From positions 1 through 59,580 of the forward strand of contig QHXW01000189.1 in assembly GCA_003223115.1 (NCBI GenBank): a DNA stretch of 59,580 nt, read 5' to 3'. Of the stretch, positions 45,050 through 53,038 are shown one piece after another (position 1 is the stretch's first letter; every line of letters starts with the position of its first letter). Made by a program: the position numbers and the translations under genes. The notes beneath the pieces were generated by a model, which saw only the letters and a program-made list of their open reading frames with translations, made no database searches and was not told where the DNA came from. The stretch is from Acidobacteriota bacterium. GTDB lineage: Bacteria; Acidobacteriota; Terriglobia; Bryobacterales; Bryobacteraceae.

Positions 45050-46426
45050 CTACACAAGAGCGACCTGCTCTTCAGTGGGTTCGGCTCAACAGTACCAGGG
45101 TTCGTTCAGGTAGGGAATGGCGGCCCGGGCGGTCAGGTGGAAGTCGGGCGGTATTGAATCGGCATGCGCCATGCTCCAAATCTTCGCGAAAATTTCGGCA
45201 CGCGTGGATTTCTGGCGCTCTTCGCGCTGAATCATCTTCTGCAGATCGGCGCAAAGCCGGTCAAGTGACGGGTCGCTATGAGTCCATTTATAGGAGAGCG
45301 CCGCGGGATCGAATGGCCCGATGATTTCGCGGATGTCATCCAGTTCCAAGAGTAGCGACCCGGCTGGAATCAGCAGGCGCATGGCGAGCTGAATGGGCCC
45401 CACGTTGTCCACCAGATCGAGATTTACCAGCAGCTTCAGCAATTCGCGGTAGCCTTCCCAGGTGGTCCAGGGCGTGAAGGTCACGAGGGTGGGCGCGAGC
45501 GTGAGGCCGGTTTCGCGCATGATGCGCACCACTTCGATGAAATCCGCGCGAGTGTGGCCTTTGGCGAGCTTTTCGAGCACAGCGTCATCGATCGATTCGA
45601 CCGCGCTCGTGACAAACAAGCAGCCAGTGCGCTTCAATCCGGCGAGCAGGCCGCGATGCTCGAGCAGGTGTTCGATCTTGATGGTGACGTCGTACGTGTG
45701 GCCAGGGTGTTCAGCATGAAAATCTTCGACCAGCGCCATCGCGTGTCCGGGGCCATTGAAGAAATCGGGATCGCCGAAGGTGATGTGCCGGGCGCCAGCG
45801 GCCACCTGGCGGCGAATATCCTCGAGCACAACATCGCGCTGCACGATTCGGAACGTTCCGTTGTAAACCGGCACTACGGGGCAGTGCCGGCACAAATGCT
45901 TGCAGCCGCGGCTGGCCTCGGTGTATCCAGTCACTTTCTCCTCGCTCGCGACCAGCAGCCGGGCATAGCGGGAAAGCGAAGGCAGCCCGGAACGGTCCGG
46001 CACAAGAAATTGCTGGCGCTCAAGTGAAATCAGAGGCTCGTGCTGCCGGCCATTCGTACCCGCGGCGAGCAGGCGCGCCAGATCGCGTAATCCCTGCTCG
46101 AACTCTCCACCCAGAATCGTCTGCATTCCCAACTCGCGCAGGTAGGTCTCATTCATGGGCGCATACAGGCCATAGCAGCAGAGGTGTGCCTGCGGGTTGA
46201 GGCCGCGGACCCGATCCAAAGCCTGCACGGCGAGCCGGGTCGCGGTATGCATGGGAAGGTAGAACGCCACCAGATCAGCTTCCGAAACGGCCGCGCGTGG
46301 CAGCGGGCCGCAGGCCAGGTCGGCGCAAGTCACTTCGTGGCCTTCAGCGCGGAGCCAGGCGGCTGGAGACGCCAGTCCGAAGGGCTGACGGCCCAGCTCG
46401 TATGTCGAAATGAGTACGATTTTCAA
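45050..46426 (-). CDS. Radical SAM selenoprotein with C-terminal Cys-Sec-Ala-Glu-Pro tail
   Basis: The reading is 458 residues, including selenocysteine at 447 (TGA at 45086-45088). Residues 1-125 form a B12-binding-like Rossmann domain. The radical SAM cluster is CKHLCRHC (C175, C179, C182). Residues up to about 330 follow the radical SAM barrel (GARHITFGDPDFFNGP, VTSAVESIDDAVLEKLAKGH). The tail is EPWYC-U-AEPTEEQVALV, ending at TAG 45050-45052. It matches the CUAEP/CCAEP-tail radical SAM family, in which Sec may be replaced by Cys. A SECIS-like hairpin follows the TGA at 45053-45077. The start is a TTG at 46426 preceded by AAGGTG. It is divergent from nadA, with 58 bp between. The reaction is unknown. 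A conventional ORF call would end wrongly at 45086. Confidence 0.88.
45053..45077 (-). promoter_or_regulatory. Bacterial SECIS element for selenocysteine insertion
   Basis: Downstream of the TGA the minus strand folds into AAGAGC-AGGTC-GCTCTT (45072 to 45056), extended by CAC pairing with GTG with a two-base bulge. The apical loop AGGTC and the flanking GC are the same as in the E. coli fdhF SECIS, which I recall as GCAGGTCTGC. Twenty bases separate the TGA from the loop G pair here; fdhF has 18. The whole element lies within the coding sequence, before the TAG. Confidence 0.85.
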
Positions 46427-46484
46427 AGGCTTGCACCTTTATTATGCTCCGGCGCTCTATATAAGTGGAGTTGCTACAATAGGG

Positions 46485-47429
46485 ATGACTTCACCCATGA
46501 TGCTGGCCACCAAAACCCTCGCTGAGGAGATTCTCGACCTCAGGCAGGAGCGCCGAGCCATCCTGCTGGCGCATCACTATCAGGAGCCAGAGATCCAGGA
46601 ACTTGCCGATTGGGTGGGCGACAGCCTGGAGCTGGCACGGAAGGCGCGCGAATTTGACGGCGACGTCATCGCCTTCTGCGGTGTATGGTTCATGGCCGAA
46701 ACGGCCAAAGTGCTCAATCCGAACCGCATTGTAGTCGTGCCGGACCGCGAGGCGAGCTGCAGCCTGGTGGAAAGCTGTCCGGTGGAGCCGATACGCGCCT
46801 ACCGCAGGATGCATCCGGACCATGTGATTGTCAGCTACGTCAACACGTCGATCGAGGTGAAGGCCGAGAGTGATATTCTCTGCACCTCGCGCAACGCGGT
46901 CCAGGTGGTCAATTCCGTCCCAAAAGACAAGACGATTTTGTTCCTGCCCGATCAGAACCTGGGGAATTACGTCAAGAAGCAGACCGGCCGCGAGAACATG
47001 AAGATCTGGCAGGGCACCTGCGTGGTGCATGCGACGTTTCCCACACGGCGGCTGATTGAGAAGCTCACCGAGCATCCCAGCGCCAAAATTGTGGCGCATC
47101 CCGAGTGCCCCCAAGGCGTGCTCGACATGGCGGACTTTGTGGGATCGACTTCGGCGCTCATCGATTGGTGCGTCGCTTCGACAGCCCGGGAATTCATCGT
47201 CATGACCGAAAGCGGCGTGAACTATTCACTGCACAAGCTGGCGCCCGAGAAGAAGTTCTACTTCGTGGCCAACGAGAACTGCAATTGCAGTGAATGCCCG
47301 TACATGCGCCTGAACACGCTCGAAAAGCTGCGCGATGCGCTGCTGAATCTCGATCCGCGAGTGGAGTTGAGCGAAGACGTGATGCGCCGGGCCCGCGTGC
47401 CGCTCGAACGAATGCTAGCCGTGAAGTGA
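46485..47429 (+). CDS. nadA: Quinolinate synthase
   Basis: NadA condenses iminoaspartate with dihydroxyacetone phosphate to quinolinate, the precursor of NAD, with a [4Fe-4S] cluster. Recognisable blocks are ILLAHHYQEPEIQELADWVGDSLELA, FCGVWFMAETAKVLNP, REASCSLVESCPVE, WQGTCVVHATFP, HPECPQGVLDMADFVGSTS and NENCNCSECPYMRLNTLEKL, with candidate cluster cysteines in the ASCSL, HPECPQ and SECPYM segments. The start at 46485 is four bases after a TACAAT box, suggesting a nearly leaderless mRNA. Its stop is four bases before moaA. Confidence 0.96.
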   Translation: MTSPMMLATKTLAEEILDLRQERRAILLAHHYQEPEIQELADWVGDSLELARKAREFDGDVIAFCGVWFMAETAKVLNPNRIVVVPDREASCSLVESCPVEPIRAYRRMHPDHVIVSYVNTSIEVKAESDILCTSRNAVQVVNSVPKDKTILFLPDQNLGNYVKKQTGRENMKIWQGTCVVHATFPTRRLIEKLTEHPSAKIVAHPECPQGVLDMADFVGSTSALIDWCVASTAREFIVMTESGVNYSLHKLAPEKKFYFVANENCNCSECPYMRLNTLEKLRDALLNLDPRVELSEDVMRRARVPLERMLAVK

Positions 47430-47433
47430 AGCT

Positions 47434-48432
47434 ATGGACACTCGTCCGCTGTTGGATTCGTTCGGGCGAGTCCACGACAATCTTCGCATCAGCGTTACCG
47501 ACCGCTGCAACATCCGCTGCTTCTACTGCATGCCGGAACAAGACGTGCACTTCATGGAACGCGGCGAGATCCTGTCGTTCGAAGAGATTGAGCGCTTCGT
47601 GCGCGTGGCGGTGCGGCTGGGAATCCGCAAACTGCGGGTGACGGGCGGCGAACCTCTGGTGCGCAAAGATCTGCCGTTGCTCATCGGGAAGCTGACTCGC
47701 ATCCCCGGCATTAAGGATCTGGCACTCACTACAAATGGAGTTCTGCTGTCTGAGATGGCGGAGTCAATGTACGAGGCGGGGTTGCGCCGGATTAATGTGC
47801 ATCTGGATACGCTCGACCGCGAGCGTTTTCTCAAGATCACCCGGCGGGACGATCTGAGCAAAGTTCTGGAAGGGATCGAAACCTGCCGCAGGCTGGGTTA
47901 CGGTCCGATCAAGCTGAACGCCGTCGCGGTGAAAGGACTCACGGAGCCGGACATCGTACCCATTGCGCGTTTCTGCCGCGAACGAAATATCGAGCCGCGC
48001 TTTATCGAGTTCATGCCGCTCGACGGCCAGCAGCTTTGGGATCGCAACCGTGTGCTCACGGCCGCGGAGATGATCGAGGTGCTTTCGCGGGAAATCTCGC
48101 CGCTGGTTGAGATTCCGGACCGCGATCCGCGCGCGCCAGCCACTGAGTATCGTTTCGCCGATGGCGGAGGACGAGTAGGGTTCATCGCCTCCGTCAGCAA
48201 GCCGTTTTGCCTGAACTGCAACCGGATCCGGCTGACATCAGACGGCAAGCTGCGCTATTGCCTGTTCGCCATTGAAGAGGCGAACGTGAAGCAACTGCTC
48301 AGGAATGGCGGATCGGATGACGAGATTGCGAACTTGATCCGCGCGAATGTGGAAGGCAAGTGGATCGGGCACGAAATCAACAGCGTCCGGTTCGTCCCCC
48401 CGCCCAGACCGATGTATTCGATTGGTGGGTGA
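47434..48432 (+). CDS. moaA: GTP 3',8-cyclase (molybdenum cofactor biosynthesis)
   Basis: MoaA makes the first intermediate of molybdopterin from GTP. It has two [4Fe-4S] sites: the radical SAM motif TDRCNIRCFYCMPE (C25, C29, C32) and the C-terminal FCLNCNRIRLTSDGKLRYC. RVTGGEPLVRKDLP follows the first motif. The C-terminus ends in Gly-Gly, which is required for activity in known MoaA proteins. It is coupled to nadA, and both proteins are Fe-S enzymes. The length of 332 residues is typical. Confidence 0.96.
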   Translation: MDTRPLLDSFGRVHDNLRISVTDRCNIRCFYCMPEQDVHFMERGEILSFEEIERFVRVAVRLGIRKLRVTGGEPLVRKDLPLLIGKLTRIPGIKDLALTTNGVLLSEMAESMYEAGLRRINVHLDTLDRERFLKITRRDDLSKVLEGIETCRRLGYGPIKLNAVAVKGLTEPDIVPIARFCRERNIEPRFIEFMPLDGQQLWDRNRVLTAAEMIEVLSREISPLVEIPDRDPRAPATEYRFADGGGRVGFIASVSKPFCLNCNRIRLTSDGKLRYCLFAIEEANVKQLLRNGGSDDEIANLIRANVEGKWIGHEINSVRFVPPPRPMYSIGG

Positions 48433-48523
48433 TGGCCGCCCGGAACCCACACCCCTCGGCGTAAGTGCGGTAGCAATCGGCGGCTGAGCCTTCCCGCGGG
48501 CTAAACTGTTAAGCTATTCGATT

Positions 48524-48988
48524 GTGACATTGGACGAGATTCGCGAGCTGATTCAATTAGTTTCGGAAACCGGTGTTGCCGAACTGGAAGTGCAGCGCGG
48601 GGAGAATCGCGTGCGCATCCGCCGCTCCTTTGCTACCGAGGTGAATGCCATCGCAGTTCCCGATCAGCAACCCGCCGTAAAAACGCATGCGGCGCCCGCC
48701 GCTGCAACTGTTAAACCGGCTCCCGAGCCCGCCCCCACGGAAAAAGAACTCATCACAGTGAAATCGCCGATTGTGGGGACGTTTTATGAAAGCCCTTCTC
48801 CTGGATCTCCACCGTTCGTGCGTGCGGGAGAGACCGTGCAGCCCGGAAAAGTGTTGTGCATTATCGAGTCCATGAAGTTGATGAACGAGATCGAATCCGA
48901 CATCGCCGGCGTTGTCGTGAGCAGGCTCGTGCCCAACGGTCAACCGGTCGAGTATGGAGAGGCGTTGTTTGCCATCCGCCCCCTTTAA
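48524..48988 (+). CDS. accB: Biotin carboxyl carrier protein of acetyl-CoA carboxylase
   Basis: The 154-residue protein has the usual N-terminal segment ([22 protein letters not shown]), an Ala/Pro-rich flexible linker (about residues 45-80) and a C-terminal biotinyl domain. The biotinylated lysine is K118 in [12 protein letters not shown]. The GTG at 48524 is the start. accC follows and overlaps it; the pair supplies the first step of fatty-acid synthesis. Confidence 0.96.
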   Translation: MTLDEIRELIQLVSETGVAELEVQRGENRVRIRRSFATEVNAIAVPDQQPAVKTHAAPAAATVKPAPEPAPTEKELITVKSPIVGTFYESPSPGSPPFVRAGETVQPGKVLCIIESMKLMNEIESDIAGVVVSRLVPNGQPVEYGEALFAIRPL

Positions 48989-50336
48989 GAAAATTCTGAT
49001 TGCCAACCGGGGAGAGATCGCGTTACGCGTGATCTGCGCAGCAAAGGACCTGGGCATCTCGACGGTCGCGGTTTACTCCGAAGCCGACCGTTACGGCCTG
49101 CACGTGCGCTTCGCCGACGAAGCCATTTGCATCGGGCCGGCCAAAAGCGCACGCAGTTATCTGGACATTCCGTCCATTATCAGCGCGGCCGAAATCACAA
49201 ACGTGGATGCCATTCATCCAGGCTACGGATTTCTGAGCGAGAACGCGCGGTTCGCCGAGGTTTGCGAGACATCCGGACTGAAATTTATTGGGCCGCAGCC
49301 GGTGGTCATCGAGCTGATGGGTGTGAAGGAAAAGGCGCGGGCACGCATGAAAGCTTCGGGCGTACCGATTCTGCCGGGCTCCGATGGAGTCATCAAGAGC
49401 CCCGACGAGGCTCTGGCCACCGCGGAGGCGATTGGATTTCCGGTGATCCTGAAGGCCTCGGCCGGCGGCGGGGGCCGCGGCATGCGCGTGGTGAACTCAG
49501 CCGGCGAGCTGCCCGCGCTGCTGACACAGGCACAGCAGGAAGCCGGAGCGACATTCGGCAGTGCGGACGTCTACATTGAAAAATTCATTCGCGGGCCGCG
49601 ACATATCGAGTTTCAGGTGCTGGCGGACCAGCAGGGGAACGTGGAAATTCTGGGCGAGCGCGAGTGCAGCATCCAGCGGCGTCATCAGAAACTGCTGGAG
49701 GAATCACCCTCACCGGCGCTGAAGCCGGAAATCCGCTGCCGTGTAGCGCAAAAACTGAAGGACGCGATGGCAGAGGTGGGTTACACCAACGCGGGCACCG
49801 TGGAGTTCCTCATGGATGAATCCGGCGACCTGTATTTCATTGAGGTCAACGCGCGGATCCAGGTAGAACACCCGGTAACTGAAGCGGTGACCGGAGTGGA
49901 CCTGGTCAAGAGCCAGATCCTGATCGCGGCCGGAGAGTCGCTTAGAAGCATTCTGATCAGCCCTGTGACGGCTCGCGGCCACGCCATTGAATGCCGCATC
50001 AACGCAGAGAACCCCGAGACGTTCGCGCCTTCGGCCGGCAGAATCACGGGACTGAATTTACCTGGGGGCATTGGTGTACGCGTGGATACAGCGGCGTACA
50101 CGGATTGCGTCATCCCGCCGTATTACGATTCACTGGTGGCCAAGCTGATTACCCATGGCGCGGGCCGAGCCGAGGCCATCCACCGTATGAAGCGCGCGCT
50201 CGACATGTTCATCGTCGAGGGGATCCACACTTCGATTCCATTGCACAAGAAAATCCTGGCGGATGCCGATTTTCAAACCGGGAAATTCGACACCAATTTC
50301 ATACAGCGCTTCCTGCCCCCGGAAAAGCATACCTAA
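48969..50336 (+). CDS. accC: Biotin carboxylase subunit of acetyl-CoA carboxylase
   Basis: AccC carboxylates the biotin on AccB using ATP and bicarbonate. Blocks are [44 protein letters not shown] (ATP-grasp glycine loop), [37 protein letters not shown] and [12 protein letters not shown]. Length is about 455 residues. I suggest the TTG at 48969, because GGAGAGG lies six bases before it and the protein then starts near the family start; an ATG at 48954 is the alternative. It overlaps accB. Confidence 0.95.
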   Translation: MPSAPFKKILIANRGEIALRVICAAKDLGISTVAVYSEADRYGLHVRFADEAICIGPAKSARSYLDIPSIISAAEITNVDAIHPGYGFLSENARFAEVCETSGLKFIGPQPVVIELMGVKEKARARMKASGVPILPGSDGVIKSPDEALATAEAIGFPVILKASAGGGGRGMRVVNSAGELPALLTQAQQEAGATFGSADVYIEKFIRGPRHIEFQVLADQQGNVEILGERECSIQRRHQKLLEESPSPALKPEIRCRVAQKLKDAMAEVGYTNAGTVEFLMDESGDLYFIEVNARIQVEHPVTEAVTGVDLVKSQILIAAGESLRSILISPVTARGHAIECRINAENPETFAPSAGRITGLNLPGGIGVRVDTAAYTDCVIPPYYDSLVAKLITHGAGRAEAIHRMKRALDMFIVEGIHTSIPLHKKILADADFQTGKFDTNFIQRFLPPEKHT

Positions 50337-50518
50337 CTGGTTGCGACACGGTACGCAAGAGCGAGCGCCACAATCGTAGTTCGGCCGGCCGCGCCTTCAG
50401 CCTACCTTAAGGAGTGAACCCTCGGAAGAGCCTGCAAGTGCAACCGGCCACTTGAAAGGGTAGCACCGGTTTAGTACGTCTGCCACCCGGCAGGCCTGAC
50501 AGGGCATACAGTAGAAAC

Positions 50519-51898
50519 ATGATCCTGGCACTTCTTTTTGTCCTCGCCGCACCTGTTGACTGGGTGCCAGCGCGTTGGCGGTGGCTGGAAACGAAAACGC
50601 TCGAATTGCTCTCGGGAACGCCGGTCAATTGCCTGCTGATCGACTGGAAACCGGACCAAAAGGGCCAGGCTGCTGCGTTTAGCGCGGCCGCTGCGGGGCG
50701 TGGAATTGCGGCGCTGGCGGTGATTCGTCCGGGCGGCGATGCTGTCGAGGCGACGCGGAATGCCATGTCAGCCAAGTTGGCCGGCGTGGTGCTCGAAGGC
50801 GATTTCCCCAACGGAATAGCGGATAAAATCGGCGACGGGGTTGCGGGACCGGTGCCTGTGATTGAGCTGACTTCACGCAGCCGCATGAAGCTGGGCGGCA
50901 AATCGACGATCATCGGGACCTATCAGGGCGTATGGCCGGGGATCCAGCTTCTCGAAGATGGCGCCGCGAAAGCCGGTCCATCGGGATCACCCTGGATCAA
51001 CACCAATGCTGGATTTCTTCGCGCGGCCGGGGCCTTCGGGAACAATGCGATCTGGATAGCTAATCTGCCACCGCCTAAAACGGTGATCAACCCGGAAAAC
51101 TATTTGCAAGCGATTGGCGATGGCGCCATGGTGGGTGCACGTTGGGTGATCGCCCTGGACGATGATTTCGCCAGGAGGCTCCTCGAGCGGGACGCGGCGG
51201 CGCTCAAGAGCTGGCAGCGTATGACGCAGTTGCTCAAGTTCTACGACGGGCATCGCGAATGGCGTGCATATCAGCCGGCGGGCAAGCTGGCTGTAATCCA
51301 AAGCGCAAAAGACGGGGCACTGCTTTCGGGCGGGATTCTGGACATGATCGCCGCGCGCCATACACCTGTGCGCGCAGTGCCGCCGGAACAATTGAAGCCC
51401 GAGGTCCTCAAAGGCGCGACCATGGCCGTGGACGTAGACGCCGCCTCGCTGACGGCGCAGGAACGCGAGGTATTGAAACAATTCACGCGTGCCGGCGGGA
51501 CTTTACTCACCGCTCCACCGGGCTGGAATCAAGGCACGGCGCCGAAACAAGACCAGATCACGCTCGATGAGAAGGAACTGAAGCGGCTGGACGACATCTG
51601 GCACGACGTACAGTCGATGATCGGAAGGAGCAACCTGGGCGCACGGCTGTTCAATGTTTCATCCATGCTGTCGAACCTGCTTTCGTCGCCGGACGGCAAG
51701 CAGGTACTGATTCACCTGGTCAATTATGCGAACTATCCGGTGGAATCGGTGACGGTACATGTGCTGGGAGATTACAAGCAAGCTTGGCTGTACACGCCCG
51801 AAGGCACTGAGAAAAAGCTCGACGTTTATAAAGTGGATGAAGGCACGGGGATCGATATCGCACAAGTGAGCGTAACCGCGGTTTTGCGATTGGAATAG
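50519..51898 (+). CDS. Conserved exported protein of unknown function
   Basis: The 459-residue protein has a short signal-like start (MILALLFVLAAPVDWVPARW) followed by alternating alpha/beta segments. The middle part (VNCLLIDWKPDQKGQAAAFS, VIRPGGDAVEATRNAM) resembles a barrel or Rossmann-like fold, and the stretch MIAARHTPVRAVPPEQL with AMAVDV... and LTAQEREVLKQFTRAGGTLL resembles glutamine-amidotransferase-like domains found in glycosidase-associated proteins. The last part (HLVNYANYPVESVTVHVLG) looks like a beta-sandwich. No catalytic motif is certain. A TACAGT box ends six bases before the ATG, so the mRNA is probably leaderless. DUF362 and GGT genes follow. Confidence 0.75.
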   Translation: MILALLFVLAAPVDWVPARWRWLETKTLELLSGTPVNCLLIDWKPDQKGQAAAFSAAAAGRGIAALAVIRPGGDAVEATRNAMSAKLAGVVLEGDFPNGIADKIGDGVAGPVPVIELTSRSRMKLGGKSTIIGTYQGVWPGIQLLEDGAAKAGPSGSPWINTNAGFLRAAGAFGNNAIWIANLPPPKTVINPENYLQAIGDGAMVGARWVIALDDDFARRLLERDAAALKSWQRMTQLLKFYDGHREWRAYQPAGKLAVIQSAKDGALLSGGILDMIAARHTPVRAVPPEQLKPEVLKGATMAVDVDAASLTAQEREVLKQFTRAGGTLLTAPPGWNQGTAPKQDQITLDEKELKRLDDIWHDVQSMIGRSNLGARLFNVSSMLSNLLSSPDGKQVLIHLVNYANYPVESVTVHVLGDYKQAWLYTPEGTEKKLDVYKVDEGTGIDIAQVSVTAVLRLE

Positions 51899-51919
51899 CC
51901 GCCGAATTAGACTAAATGC

Positions 51920-53038
51920 ATGACCCGACGAGAATTGCTGGCCCTGTTGAGTACCGCACCCCTGATGAAGGCGGCGCCTGATGCTCCTACCGCACCGGTC
52001 GCGATCGGTAAATGCGCAGCGTATAACGACGATCTCGAGGCGAAGCTCTCGACGATGTTCGATCAGCTCGGCGGGCTGGAGAAGATCGTACGCGGCAAAA
52101 CGGTCACGATCAAGCTGAACCTGACGGGCAGCCCCGCGTATCGCTACAAGGGCAGGCCGCTGGGCGTCACGCACTACACACATCCGAAGCTGGTGGGTGT
52201 GACGGCGCACCTGATGGGACACGCTGGCGCAAAGCGCATACGGTTTGTCGAAAGCTGCTGGGCCACTGGCGGGCCGCTCGAAGAGTACATGCTCGATTCC
52301 GGCTGGAACGTGCGATCTCTGGCGGGCGCGGCGCCAGGAGTGGAATTCGAAAATACCAACGCCCTGGGCAAGGGCAAGCGTTACTCGCGGTTTAAGGTGC
52401 CGGGCGGTGGTTATGTGTATCCCGCGTACGATCTGAACCACGCTTTCGAGGACACCGATGTCTTCGTGAGTATGGCGAAGCTGAAGAATCACGCGACTTG
52501 TGGTGTAACGCTGTCGCTCAAGAACTGTTTCGGAAACAGTCCGGCATCGATCTATGGCGACGACGCCGGCCGCGACGAGCCCAACGAAAGCCCCACCAAG
52601 GGCCGCAGTGAAATTTTCCACGCCGGCAACCGGCAGCCGTCACGATCGGCGCCGCAGGAAATCGATCCAAAGTCGAATCGAGCGGCGGGTTATCGGGTAC
52701 CGCGCATTGTGGCCGACCTGGTGGCGGCACGCCCTGTGGATCTGGCGATCATCGACGGCGTGGAATCCGTGGCGGGCGGAGAAGGCCCGTGGGTGGGGCC
52801 ACTGCGCCTGGTACAGCCTGGAGTGCTGATCGCCGGAACCAACCCGGTGACTACCGATGCCGTGGCCACCGCCGTGATGGGATACAATCCGCGCGCCGAA
52901 CGGGGAACGCTGCCGTTTCGCGATTGCGACAACACGCTGGTGTTGGCCGAGCGGCACGGAGTGGGCACTACAGATCTGAATCGCACCGAGGTGGTCGGGG
53001 TTCCCATCGCACAAGCGTTATACCGGTATGAGGCGTAG
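51920..53038 (+). CDS. DUF362-domain protein with twin-arginine leader
   Basis: The start MTRRELLALLSTAPLMKAAP is a short twin-arginine-like signal. The DUF362 domain is recognisable from KTVTIKLNLTGSP, KLVGVTAHLMGHAGAKRIRFVE, DVFVSMAKLKNHATCGVTLSLKNCFG and NPVTTDAVATAVMGYNP. The family is uncharacterised; many members are near redox or cofactor genes. A TAGACT box ends six bases before the ATG, so it has a leaderless start of its own. It overlaps the downstream GGT gene, whose ATG lies in its last codons. Confidence 0.85.
   Translation: MTRRELLALLSTAPLMKAAPDAPTAPVAIGKCAAYNDDLEAKLSTMFDQLGGLEKIVRGKTVTIKLNLTGSPAYRYKGRPLGVTHYTHPKLVGVTAHLMGHAGAKRIRFVESCWATGGPLEEYMLDSGWNVRSLAGAAPGVEFENTNALGKGKRYSRFKVPGGGYVYPAYDLNHAFEDTDVFVSMAKLKNHATCGVTLSLKNCFGNSPASIYGDDAGRDEPNESPTKGRSEIFHAGNRQPSRSAPQEIDPKSNRAAGYRVPRIVADLVAARPVDLAIIDGVESVAGGEGPWVGPLRLVQPGVLIAGTNPVTTDAVATAVMGYNPRAERGTLPFRDCDNTLVLAERHGVGTTDLNRTEVVGVPIAQALYRYEA

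Noticed and set aside
44814-45113. Open frame of 99 codons on the plus strand
   Set aside because: It overlaps the end of the radical SAM gene and its SECIS hairpin, has no ribosome site, and its translation is not protein-like.
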